A DNA stretch of 7,662 nucleotides from Erysipelothrix sp. (GTDB lineage Bacteria; Bacillota_I; Bacilli_A; Erysipelotrichales; Erysipelotrichaceae), in contig JASLJD010000131.1 of the NCBI GenBank assembly GCA_030152625.1, forward strand, positions 1 through 7,662, read 5' to 3'. The position numbers and the translations under genes were made by a program. Position 1 is the stretch's first letter. Every line of letters begins with the position of its first letter. Positions 1-5,880 of the stretch are shown here, piece after piece. The notes beneath the pieces are model-generated. The model was not told where the DNA came from and did no database searches. It saw only the letters and a program-made list of their open reading frames with translations.

Positions 1-336
1 CCTGATTTTGCTTTAAGGACTCAAGAAATATCTCAGGCTCTAGGAAGAGGGCGTCATACAACACGTCACAATGAACTTTTCCCCCTTGCTGGTGGTTGGG
101 TCGCAGATACCCCAGGCTTTTCGTCTTTGAACTTTGAACAGTTGGATCCTTTGCGACTTGCCGATGCAGTAAGAGATTTCAGACCTTATGCGGACGAATG
201 TCGCTATCGTGATTGCTTGCATCTTTATGAGCCATCATGTAGTATAAAGGCACATGTTGAAACAGGTCTTATTTCACAAAAACGTTATGATCATTATCTT
301 GATATATTGAGTCAAATTAAGGAGGAAACGTTTTAA
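1..336 (+). CDS. rsgA: Ribosome small-subunit biogenesis GTPase RsgA, C-terminal part (5' end outside window)
   Basis: This is the last 111 residues of a circularly permuted GTPase that helps mature the 30S ribosomal subunit; the full protein is usually about 290 residues. The frame is open from base 1. Visible parts, in order: the switch I/G2-like stretch GRGRHTTRHNELF (local residues 15-27), the G3 motif DTPGF (36-40), then the C-terminal zinc-binding motif C-x4-C-x-H-x5-C (CRYRDCLHLYEPSC, first Cys codon at 199-201). That zinc signature is diagnostic for RsgA/YloQ/CpgA. The G4 and G1 motifs and the OB domain lie upstream of the window. The stop codon shares one base with the rpe start (TAATG), so the two are probably translationally coupled. 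In Bacillus the gene follows prpC-prkC; whether that holds here cannot be seen. Confidence 0.95.
   Translation, partial: PDFALRTQEISQALGRGRHTTRHNELFPLAGGWVADTPGFSSLNFEQLDPLRLADAVRDFRPYADECRYRDCLHLYEPSCSIKAHVETGLISQKRYDHYLDILSQIKEETF
319..325 (+). promoter_or_regulatory. Ribosome binding site of rpe
   Basis: AAGGAGG lies 10 bases before the ATG at 336, inside the 3' end of rsgA. It is a near-perfect anti-SD match and fixes the rpe start. Confidence 0.85.
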
Positions 337-989
337 TGTCGAATAAAATTGTTGCACCATCGCTCTTGTCGATGGATTTTCCAAACATGAACACACAACT
401 TAAACGTGTTGAAGTAGCTGGGGCTGAGTGGCTTCACTACGATGTGATGGATGGTGTCTTTGTTGATAACATCAGCTTTGGACCAGGGATTTTAAAACAA
501 ATTCGTAAAGTCACTGACTTATTTTTAGATGTGCATTTAATGATTGTTAATCCGGAAAAATATGTCGATGCTTTTATTGAAGCAGGTGCCGATCAAATCA
601 CCTTCCATGTCGAAAGCTTTGAATCAGCCGAAGAGGGCGTTCGCGTTGTTAAGGAAACACGCAAAAAAGGTGTTAAGGTCGGTGTCACTTTAAGGCCACA
701 AACGGCGGTTGAAGATGTCTTGCCTTATGTGAAGCTTGTCGATTTGATTTTAGTGATGAGTGTTGAACCCGGTTTTGGGGGACAGTCTTTTATTGAATCA
801 AGTTTAGATAAAATTGCTTATTTCGATGAAATCCGCACCTTGAATGACTACGATTACTTGATTTCAGTTGATGGTGGCATTAATGAAGAAACGGGTCAAA
901 AGTGTAGAGAAAAAGGTGCAGATGTTTTAGTTGCGGGAAGTTATGTTTTTGCAGAAGATATTGAAAAGGCGATTACGACGCTTCTATGA
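336..989 (+). CDS. rpe: Ribulose-phosphate 3-epimerase
   Basis: Interconverts D-ribulose 5-phosphate and D-xylulose 5-phosphate in the cytosolic pentose phosphate pathway. At 217 residues it is of normal family length and is a complete TIM barrel. Visible residues: N-terminal APSLLSMDF (7-15), metal ligands and catalytic base H34 and D36 in HYDVMDG, H67 in DVHLMI, H91-V-E93, the flexible phosphate-binding loop SVEPGFGGQSF (142-152), catalytic D179 in SVDGGI, and the second phosphate site AGSYVF (200-205). VEPGFGG instead of the commoner VNPGFGG, and GVTLRP (116-121) instead of GVALNP, are mild variations. The other epimerases of this family (for example allulose-6-phosphate epimerase) are possible, but the rsgA-rpe-thiN context favours Rpe. 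It overlaps rsgA by one base and thiN by four. Confidence 0.96.
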   Translation: MSNKIVAPSLLSMDFPNMNTQLKRVEVAGAEWLHYDVMDGVFVDNISFGPGILKQIRKVTDLFLDVHLMIVNPEKYVDAFIEAGADQITFHVESFESAEEGVRVVKETRKKGVKVGVTLRPQTAVEDVLPYVKLVDLILVMSVEPGFGGQSFIESSLDKIAYFDEIRTLNDYDYLISVDGGINEETGQKCREKGADVLVAGSYVFAEDIEKAITTLL

Positions 990-1588
990 TGAAAGTTGCA
1001 ACCATCGTTTTACGTGAGTTTGAGGGTCCGATATACGGCGATGCTGTGGGCGTTGATTATGGAGCATGGGTTCTTTTGGAAAAGAAAATACCGATGCTTT
1101 TTGCCTGCGGTGATTTTGATTCAGTCAATTCCGAACAGAAAAGCCTCATACAATCATCGGTTGATGAAGTTGTTGCTTTACCTGAAGAAAAAGATGTCAC
1201 AGATTTTGCTTATGCCCTCAGTTTGTTGGAAGAATACGATCGCATTTATGTTTATGGTGCGATGGGTGGACGCAAAGATCATGAGTACCTCAATCTTCGT
1301 TATTTAAAAGAGGATGATCGTTTAATTTTCTTGGATGAGAAAAATAAAGTTCAATTATATCGTCCAGGAAGCTATACTTTTAGGAAAAGAAAACAATGGC
1401 GTTATTTTTCAGTTTTACCGCTTTCTCAAGGACTTATCAGTCTTCAAGGCTTTAAATATCCCTTAGACAAAGAAAAAATCAGTTCAAGGAGTCATTTTTT
1501 GACTTCCAATGAACTGATTGATGAGAAAGCTGTCATGATTTTAGAAGATACTTCAGCAATCATCATTTTTTCAAATGATGAAGCATAA
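986..1588 (+). CDS. thiN: Thiamine pyrophosphokinase
   Basis: Transfers pyrophosphate from ATP to thiamine to give thiamine diphosphate, the cofactor of transketolase and pyruvate dehydrogenase. The protein has 200 residues, slightly short of the usual 210-220. Catalytic-domain motifs are CGDFDS (41-46, the Mg/ATP-binding aspartates), EKDVTDFAYAL (68-78) and YGAMGGRKDHEYLNL (90-104). The thiamine-binding C-terminal domain shows FSVLPLSQGLISLQGFKYPL (141-160) and the conserved Ser-Asn in LTSNEL (172-177). The start is ATGATG overlapping the rpe stop (ATGA), so either Met is possible. The ribosome site upstream (AAAAGG) is weak and distant, suggesting translational coupling with rpe. The operon ends here at a strong hairpin. 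Bacillus has spoVM between thiN and rpmB; here the 40-base gap leaves no room for it. Confidence 0.95.
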   Translation: MMKVATIVLREFEGPIYGDAVGVDYGAWVLLEKKIPMLFACGDFDSVNSEQKSLIQSSVDEVVALPEEKDVTDFAYALSLLEEYDRIYVYGAMGGRKDHEYLNLRYLKEDDRLIFLDEKNKVQLYRPGSYTFRKRKQWRYFSVLPLSQGLISLQGFKYPLDKEKISSRSHFLTSNELIDEKAVMILEDTSAIIIFSNDEA

Positions 1589-1620
1589 AAAAAACGGTAT
1601 AATCTACCGTTGTTTTTTTA
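1587..1620. terminator. Bidirectional intrinsic terminator between thiN and rpmB
   Basis: A perfect 7-bp stem AACGGTA (1593-1599) / TACCGTT (1605-1611) with a 5-base loop. It has an eight-A run on the left (1587-1594, partly in the stem) and a seven-T run on the right (1613-1619), so it can stop transcription from thiN (+) and from rpmB (-). Confidence 0.9.
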
Positions 1621-1628
1621 TGTCTGGC

Positions 1629-1811
1629 TTAGCGAGCTGCTTTCGCCTTCAAAGCCTTTAATTCACGGGCGGACATACGGACACGAGTCGGCTTACCATC
1701 GACCATGATTGTTGCTGTTTGAAGGTTTACATTCCACTTACGACGTGTAGCACGTTTTGAGTGAGAAACTTTATTTCCTGATAATGGTTTACGTTGACTT
1801 TTCATTGACAT
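1629..1811 (-). CDS. rpmB: 50S ribosomal protein L28
   Basis: A 60-residue basic protein of the large ribosomal subunit; family members have 60-63 residues or somewhat more. Diagnostic stretches are PLSGNKVSHS (9-18), TRRKWNVNLQ (22-31) and VDGKPTRVRMSARELKALK (37-55). The usual N-terminus (M-A-R-K-C-x-x-T-G-K) is altered: here it reads MSMKSQRKPLSG, with no cysteine anywhere, so this is a zinc-free type of L28. The ATG at 1811 is preceded by a G-rich ribosome site (AGGAAAGGGGG, 1830-1820) eight bases upstream. A second Met two codons later is less well spaced. It is transcribed alone, convergent to thiN and divergent from ftsA, matching its reversed position beside thiN in Bacillus. Confidence 0.95.
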   Translation of the reverse strand: MSMKSQRKPLSGNKVSHSKRATRRKWNVNLQTATIMVDGKPTRVRMSARELKALKAKAAR

Positions 1812-1849
1812 CCCCGTAACCCCCTTTCCTAAATATCGAATGCTTGTAA

Positions 1850-1878
1850 ACTATACCACAGTGTTTTTTTAAAATCAA
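1850..1878 (-). promoter_or_regulatory. Predicted vegetative promoter of rpmB
   Basis: On the minus strand, TTGATT (1878-1873) is separated by 17 bases from TATAGT (1855-1850). The latter is preceded by TGG, giving an extended -10 (TGnTATAGT). The predicted start near 1843 gives a leader of about 30 bases. Confidence 0.65.
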
Positions 1879-1919
1879 GCAAAAGTGAAAAAAAGCTTAT
1901 GAAAAGCGAGTGTTTGTTC

Positions 1920-1948
1920 TTTAAATCATTGCTATACTATGGTATATT
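1920..1948 (+). promoter_or_regulatory. Predicted promoter(s) of ftsA-ftsZ
   Basis: TTTAAA (1920-1925) is followed after 17 bases by TATATT (1943-1948), which has TGG in front (extended -10). An overlapping alternative extended -10, TGCTATACT, lies at 1930-1938 but has a poor -35. Either would start just upstream of the ribosome site and give a very short leader. A-rich tracts at 1871-1905 could act as an UP element. Confidence 0.55.
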
Positions 1949-1960
1949 ATATAAGAGCAC

Positions 1961-1967
1961 AAGGAGG
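1961..1967 (+). promoter_or_regulatory. Ribosome binding site deciding the ftsA start
   Basis: A perfect AAGGAGG seven bases before the ATG at 1975. The in-frame ATG at 1939 lies inside the promoter region and has no ribosome site, so it is not the start. Confidence 0.9.
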
Positions 1968-1974
1968 TTCGCAT

Positions 1975-3213
1975 ATGGAAAAAGAGATTTTAGCAACATT
2001 AGAAATTGCGGATCAGAAAGTGCGCCTTTTAGTTGGTCAATTTTTTAATGGTCGCTTAAACATTTTAAAAGTAGAAGAAGTCGCCCATCGAGGGGTGAGT
2101 TCTTATAATATTATTAGCGAGAACATTGTTGTTGAAGCGATTATCAAAGCTGTTGAGAATGCATCAAGAAATCTTGGTGTTGTGATCGAAAGGGTTATTT
2201 TACTTTTACCGTCGGTCCACTTACAACATCGCCAGGAACAGTTGAGCATACCAATTACAGGGCGCGTTTCAGAGTTGGATGTCAAACGCGCTTATCAAGA
2301 AATTTTAGAAAGTCCAGCGCCAGAAGATTATATATTAGTGAATGCTATGATGACAAAGTTTTTTGTGAACGGAAGTTCCACAAGAAAACTTCCTTTAAAT
2401 GAACGTTGTGAACGACTTATGGTCGAGGCTGATTTATACTTTGCGCGCCAGTCGATTATCTTTCCTTATTTATCAGCGGTTGAAGCCTCTGGTTTAGAAG
2501 TTTTAGATATTGTTTTGGATGATATTGCTTTTGCGAAGGAAGCTTCTCTTTTTGAAGCATCGATTGATCGCCCAGTCATTGCCTACAACCTTTCTTGGTC
2601 ATTGTCTAAGATGTCTTTATATTATCAAGGACGCTTACTATCCAATGACTATGAGGATCGAGGTTACCAAAGTTTTATGAAAATGCTGCAAGAAGAGCTG
2701 GATGTTCCCAGCGATGTAGCTGAAAGATTGTTATATCATAATGTTGATTTAATGGAAGAAGATCCACGAGATGATCCAATATTCATTTGGTCCAAGCACG
2801 CACACACGCATACAGTCAGTGCTTTAGACTTAGCTGAAGTGGTGCAAGTACCGATTCAACAGTACCTTGAGAAACTTGTAGAGCGTTCTTCGCCCATTTT
2901 TAAATTGGGGCAACCTGAAATTGTGGTGAGTGGCGAGGCCAGTGTGATGGACGGTACAGCCGAATATCTTCGTCATATCACTGAAACCGATGTGAATGTT
3001 TATCACTCCATCAGTTTTGGTGCAAAACACCCTCGTTTTTCTTCACTTCTAGGGGCCTTTTATTTTTATAAAGATTATGCGATTTATCGCAGTGAAAATA
3101 AAGCGAGTGCAAAACAAGAAGAATTTTTAGAAACAGTTGTGCAAAAGGAAGAAAGCATTGATGAAGAAGAAGAGTCGATGACTCAAAAATTGAAGAAGAT
3201 GTTTTTTAACTAA
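1975..3213 (+). CDS. ftsA: Divergent cell-division protein FtsA with degenerate nucleotide-binding motifs
   Basis: FtsA is the actin-like protein that tethers FtsZ to the cytoplasmic membrane and recruits later division proteins. This one has 412 residues, normal for the family. Support: position directly before ftsZ; an SHS2/1C-like stretch (about 85-165) with EQLSIPITGRVSELDVKRAY (88-107); FARQSIIFPYLSAVEASGLEV (156-176), matching the family's pattern before subdomain 2A; and a C-terminal acidic linker followed by an amphipathic helix (SMTQKLKKMFFN, 401-412), the expected membrane anchor. The nucleotide pocket is odd. Phosphate-1 reads LEIADQKV (9-16) instead of a DxGT-type loop. Phosphate-2 reads VIAYNLSWSLSKMS (201-214) with no D-x-G-G-G. 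The adenosine motif reads IVVSGEASVMDG (317-327). ATP binding is therefore doubtful (inference). The start follows the perfect ribosome site. Confidence 0.85.
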   Translation: MEKEILATLEIADQKVRLLVGQFFNGRLNILKVEEVAHRGVSSYNIISENIVVEAIIKAVENASRNLGVVIERVILLLPSVHLQHRQEQLSIPITGRVSELDVKRAYQEILESPAPEDYILVNAMMTKFFVNGSSTRKLPLNERCERLMVEADLYFARQSIIFPYLSAVEASGLEVLDIVLDDIAFAKEASLFEASIDRPVIAYNLSWSLSKMSLYYQGRLLSNDYEDRGYQSFMKMLQEELDVPSDVAERLLYHNVDLMEEDPRDDPIFIWSKHAHTHTVSALDLAEVVQVPIQQYLEKLVERSSPIFKLGQPEIVVSGEASVMDGTAEYLRHITETDVNVYHSISFGAKHPRFSSLLGAFYFYKDYAIYRSENKASAKQEEFLETVVQKEESIDEEEESMTQKLKKMFFN

Positions 3214-3220
3214 AGATAGT

Positions 3221-3225
3221 GGAGG
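3221..3225 (+). promoter_or_regulatory. Ribosome binding site of ftsZ
   Basis: GGAGG lies 11 bases before the ATG at 3237. An in-frame GTG at 3219 overlaps this site and cannot be served by it, so the ATG is preferred. Confidence 0.75.
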
Positions 3226-3236
3226 ATGTTAAGAAG

Positions 3237-4328
3237 ATGGATACACATTTAGATCAAGTCGCTCGAATTAAAGTAATTGGTGTCGGTGGAGCGGGCTGTA
3301 ATGCTGTAAATCGAATGGTTGATGAAGGGATGCAAGGCGTCGATTTTTATGTCGCTAACACAGATCTTCAAGTTTTAAATGTTTCACCGGTTGAAAATAA
3401 AATAGAATTGGGACAGGAAGTCACCAAGGGTCTTGGTGCAGGAGCCGATCCAGAAATGGGTCGCAAAGCTGCAGTAGAAAGTGAAGCTGAAATTCGTGAA
3501 GCTGTGAAAGACTCCGATATGGTCTTTGTCACAGCAGGTTTGGGTGGAGGAACCGGAACGGGTGCTTCACCACTTGTTGCGAAAATTGCACAAGAGGAAG
3601 GCGCTTTGGTTGTTGGGATTGTAACGAAACCTTTTACTTTTGAAGGAAGACGCCGCACAAAGCAAGCTCTTGAAGGACTCGAAGAACTTAAAGCGTATGT
3701 TGATTCCTTGATTATTGTCAGCAATAACCAGTTGCTTGAAGTGATTGGTCGTATTCCATTCCGAGAGGCTTTCAAAGAAGCGGATAACGTCCTTCGTCAA
3801 GGGGTCCAAACGATTACAGATCTCATTGCAGTACCAGCGATGATTAACTTGGACTTTGCCGATGTTCGCTCTGTAATGCAAGGTCAGGGAAGTGCACTGA
3901 TCGGTATTGGTATGGCTCAAGGTGAAAATAAATCCATAGAAGCTGCGCAAAAAGCGATCACATCACCGCTTTTAGAAGCGCAAATCGATGGTGCAAAAAA
4001 TGCGATTGTAAACGTCACAGGTGGCGAATCGATTTCAATTCAAGATGCCAGCGATGCGGTTGAATACATTCGTGAGGCAGCTGGAAATGATATCGATATT
4101 ATCTTTGGGGTGGCTATCAATGAGAGCATTGGGGATTCGATTATCGTAACGGTTATCGCAACAGGTTTCGATATGGAAGATCAAGAACGCATTGAGACAA
4201 CCAATGATATACCGAGTGCATCACGTCCAAAACGACTTAGCCAGGAAAATACTGAGTCGGAGAGAAAAGTCAAAAATACTCGACATGATAAGGACAATGA
4301 CATTCCTGAATTTTTCAAATCAAGATAA
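3237..4328 (+). CDS. ftsZ: Cell-division GTPase FtsZ
   Basis: A tubulin-like GTPase that polymerises into the division ring at midcell. It has 363 residues, on the short side. Landmarks: IKVIGVGGAGCNAVNRM (11-27), NTDLQVL (41-47), tubulin signature GGGTGTGASP (103-112), VTKPFTFEGRRR (129-140), FREAFKEADNVLRQG (175-189), and the T7 synergy loop NLDFADV (204-210), whose Asp206 and Asp209 complete the neighbouring subunit's GTPase site. These make it a catalytically complete FtsZ. A variable linker of about 40 residues (about 312-352) is followed by the C-terminal peptide DNDIPEFFKSR (353-363), which binds FtsA and other partners. SNNQLLE (162-168) in place of PNDRLLE recalls streptococcal-type FtsZ. 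It lies 23 bases after ftsA, in the same transcript, and ends at a strong hairpin. Confidence 0.98.
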   Translation: MDTHLDQVARIKVIGVGGAGCNAVNRMVDEGMQGVDFYVANTDLQVLNVSPVENKIELGQEVTKGLGAGADPEMGRKAAVESEAEIREAVKDSDMVFVTAGLGGGTGTGASPLVAKIAQEEGALVVGIVTKPFTFEGRRRTKQALEGLEELKAYVDSLIIVSNNQLLEVIGRIPFREAFKEADNVLRQGVQTITDLIAVPAMINLDFADVRSVMQGQGSALIGIGMAQGENKSIEAAQKAITSPLLEAQIDGAKNAIVNVTGGESISIQDASDAVEYIREAAGNDIDIIFGVAINESIGDSIIVTVIATGFDMEDQERIETTNDIPSASRPKRLSQENTESERKVKNTRHDKDNDIPEFFKSR

Positions 4329-4331
4329 AAT

Positions 4332-4358
4332 AAAACCTTGCTTAGGCAAGGTTTTTTT
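4332..4358. terminator. Bidirectional intrinsic terminator between ftsZ and the decarboxylase
   Basis: Stem CCTTGC (4336-4341) / GCAAGG (4346-4351) with loop TTAG, extended by AAAA/TTTT pairs, then a seven-T run to 4358. On the minus strand the hairpin is followed by a T-rich tract, so it also serves the decarboxylase. The stop codon of that gene lies inside the T run. Confidence 0.92.
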
Positions 4359-5763
4359 ATGCTTTCATGTGTCGAAGCTGATCGTTTAAACAAATCATCA
4401 AGCCTTTCAAATCCTCTTTTTTCAAGAATGGATTGGTGGCTGCAAGTCTTAAGACGGTATGGCCCTTTAATTCTGTTGTAAAGAGTCCGGCATAGCCCGA
4501 TTTCAAGATTTTTTCAGATAATCTTTTATTGATTCGATTCAATTCTTCTTCATCGACTTCCGGCTGAACATATCGGAAATTAAGAATTCCGAGAGAAGGT
4601 TTTGAGACAAGCTCCCAATGCTTATCTTTTTCCAGAAGCTTAGCAAAATATTCCGCATTCAAGCTCGCTTGATGTATGCGACGTTTTATTTCATTCATGC
4701 CTAAGGATTCAATGGTTAACCACAATTTCAATGCTCGAACAGGTCTTGTGAGTTCAATACCCATGGAGCCGAAATTATCATGACCGGCTAGTTCGACATC
4801 TTCTAAATACTCAGGCTTGGCCGAAAAACTATGCAAGAGATCTTTTTTATCTTTGACAATGATCATCGCGGAACTATAGTTTTGAAAGAGCATTTTGTGT
4901 CCATCCCAGCTGACGCTATCGGCCCGTTCAATGCCCACAAAACGATGTTTTTCGATCTCTGACAAGAGGTAAGATGCCCCGTAAGCGCCATCTACATGAA
5001 GCCATAAGTCATATTTTTCAGCGATTTCAGCCATGGCTGATAAATCATCGATGGCCCCCGTGTTGGTTGTTCCCGAACTGGCGATAAGAATACTTGGTAA
5101 GAAGCCTTGTTCTAAATCCGCTTGAATTTGTTTTTCTAAGGCATGAGGATCCATTTGAAACTGATGATTGCTTTGTATTCTTCGCATTTGTTTTTCATGG
5201 AATCCGATAATCTTAAAAGCTTTATCGATCGAATGATGTGTTTGCTCTGAAAAATATACGCTCGCATTACTTCGCAGTTCAAAAGGTATTTTACTATCAC
5301 GGGCGGCAACAAGAGCGCTTAAATTGGCCATCGATCCTCCTGATACAAAAAGGCCACCAGCTTGCTTGGGATCGTAGCCAATGCTTGATGCAGCCCAGTT
5401 GATGAGATTTTTTTCAATACAATAGGCTCCCGAAGCATTGATCCAATTGCTACCGTGGATATTGTGTAGACCAGCAATCATTTCACCAAAAACAGAATGG
5501 GGATCGGAAGGACCAGGAATGAAACCAAAATGTCGTGGATGTCTTGATTCCAACTGGTAGGGCAAAACATCCTCTTCTAACTCTCTAATGACCTCTTCAA
5601 TATTTCGGCCTTTTTCGGAAAGTTCTTTTTCGACAAGGGCTTGCATCCTGTCCTCATCAGCAACACACATCACTTTTTTGTTGCTGATTTGATGGTGTTT
5701 TTCAAAATAAGTATCGATATAGCGAATCATCGCTTCTTTTAATTCAAGATCTTTTCTATCCAA
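4357..5763 (-). CDS. Group II PLP-dependent amino-acid decarboxylase (aromatic-decarboxylase-like)
   Basis: Fold-type I PLP enzyme of the family that includes aromatic-amino-acid, histidine, glutamate and diaminobutyrate decarboxylases. It has 468 residues from the TTG start, normal for the family. Visible in order: HPRHFGFIPGP (75-85), NWINASGAYCIEKNLINWAA (106-125), the phosphate-binding FVSGGSMANL (139-148), the PLP-stacking His in SEQTHHSIDKA (172-182, H176), SSGTTNTGAIDDL (229-241), D258-G-A260 in LHVDGAYG, and the Schiff-base Lys290 in SWDGHKML (285-292). The Tyr that protonates the quinonoid in animal aromatic decarboxylases appears replaced by Phe331 (DNFGSMGIELTR, 329-340). The substrate cannot be told from sequence; an aldehyde-synthase activity is possible. 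Start: the GTG at 5775 overlaps the AAAGGAG ribosome site, so TTG 5763 (11 bases downstream) is preferred; ATG 5730 is another option. It is divergent from a LysR regulator. Confidence 0.9.
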   Translation of the reverse strand: MDRKDLELKEAMIRYIDTYFEKHHQISNKKVMCVADEDRMQALVEKELSEKGRNIEEVIRELEEDVLPYQLESRHPRHFGFIPGPSDPHSVFGEMIAGLHNIHGSNWINASGAYCIEKNLINWAASSIGYDPKQAGGLFVSGGSMANLSALVAARDSKIPFELRSNASVYFSEQTHHSIDKAFKIIGFHEKQMRRIQSNHQFQMDPHALEKQIQADLEQGFLPSILIASSGTTNTGAIDDLSAMAEIAEKYDLWLHVDGAYGASYLLSEIEKHRFVGIERADSVSWDGHKMLFQNYSSAMIIVKDKKDLLHSFSAKPEYLEDVELAGHDNFGSMGIELTRPVRALKLWLTIESLGMNEIKRRIHQASLNAEYFAKLLEKDKHWELVSKPSLGILNFRYVQPEVDEEELNRINKRLSEKILKSGYAGLFTTELKGHTVLRLAATNPFLKKEDLKGLMICLNDQLRHMKA

Positions 5764-5774
5764 TCTTATAAACA

Positions 5775-5781
5775 CTCCTTT
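5775..5781 (-). promoter_or_regulatory. Ribosome binding site of the decarboxylase
   Basis: AAAGGAG on the minus strand (5781-5775). Its last G is the first base of an in-frame GTG, so initiation there is unlikely. The in-frame TTG at 5763 lies 11 bases downstream. Confidence 0.6.
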
Positions 5782-5867
5782 GACTTTTTCATATCTTTAA
5801 TCTATCATAGCTTTGTCGATAACTTAAATTAAAGTATTTAAAGAAGATCATTAATAATTTTTATACG
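5782..5867. promoter_or_regulatory. Divergent control region between decarboxylase and lysR
   Basis: AT-rich intergenic stretch with two inverted repeats: TATC-N11-GATA (5803-5821), and CTTTAAT (5795-5801) / ATTAAAG (5828-5834). A possible minus-strand -10 TATGAT (5809-5804) has a weak -35 TTAATT (5832-5827) at 17 bases and overlaps the first repeat. No convincing plus-strand promoter for lysR was found. This is the natural location for LysR binding; the exact operator is inferred. Confidence 0.45.
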
Positions 5868-5876
5868 AAAGGTGAT
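5868..5876 (+). promoter_or_regulatory. Ribosome binding site deciding the lysR start
   Basis: AAAGGTGAT matches the anti-SD extension. Candidate codons GTG 5872, ATG 5875, ATG 5878 and ATG 5881 are consecutive; only 5881 leaves a normal 8-base spacing after AAAGG. Confidence 0.7.
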
Positions 5877-5880
5877 GATG

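Noticed and set aside
1589..1628. Possible spoVM between thiN and rpmB, as in Bacillus
   Set aside because: The gap is only 40 bases and is filled by the terminator hairpin; no start codon with a ribosome site and coding room exists.
1939..1974. Longer FtsA starting at the ATG at 1939
   Set aside because: That ATG lies in the promoter elements and lacks a ribosome site, while 1975 has a perfect one at ideal spacing.
3219..3236. FtsZ starting at GTG 3219
   Set aside because: It overlaps the GGAGG site; ATG 3237 gives the usual short FtsZ N-terminus.
3368..3950. Long open frames antisense to ftsZ
   Set aside because: They mirror the codon pattern of the well-supported ftsZ frame, have no ribosome sites and resemble no known protein.
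5782..5880. Riboswitch or T-box leader upstream of the decarboxylase
   Set aside because: The leader is only about 35-100 bases, with no stem-loop-plus-terminator architecture and no T-box sequence.
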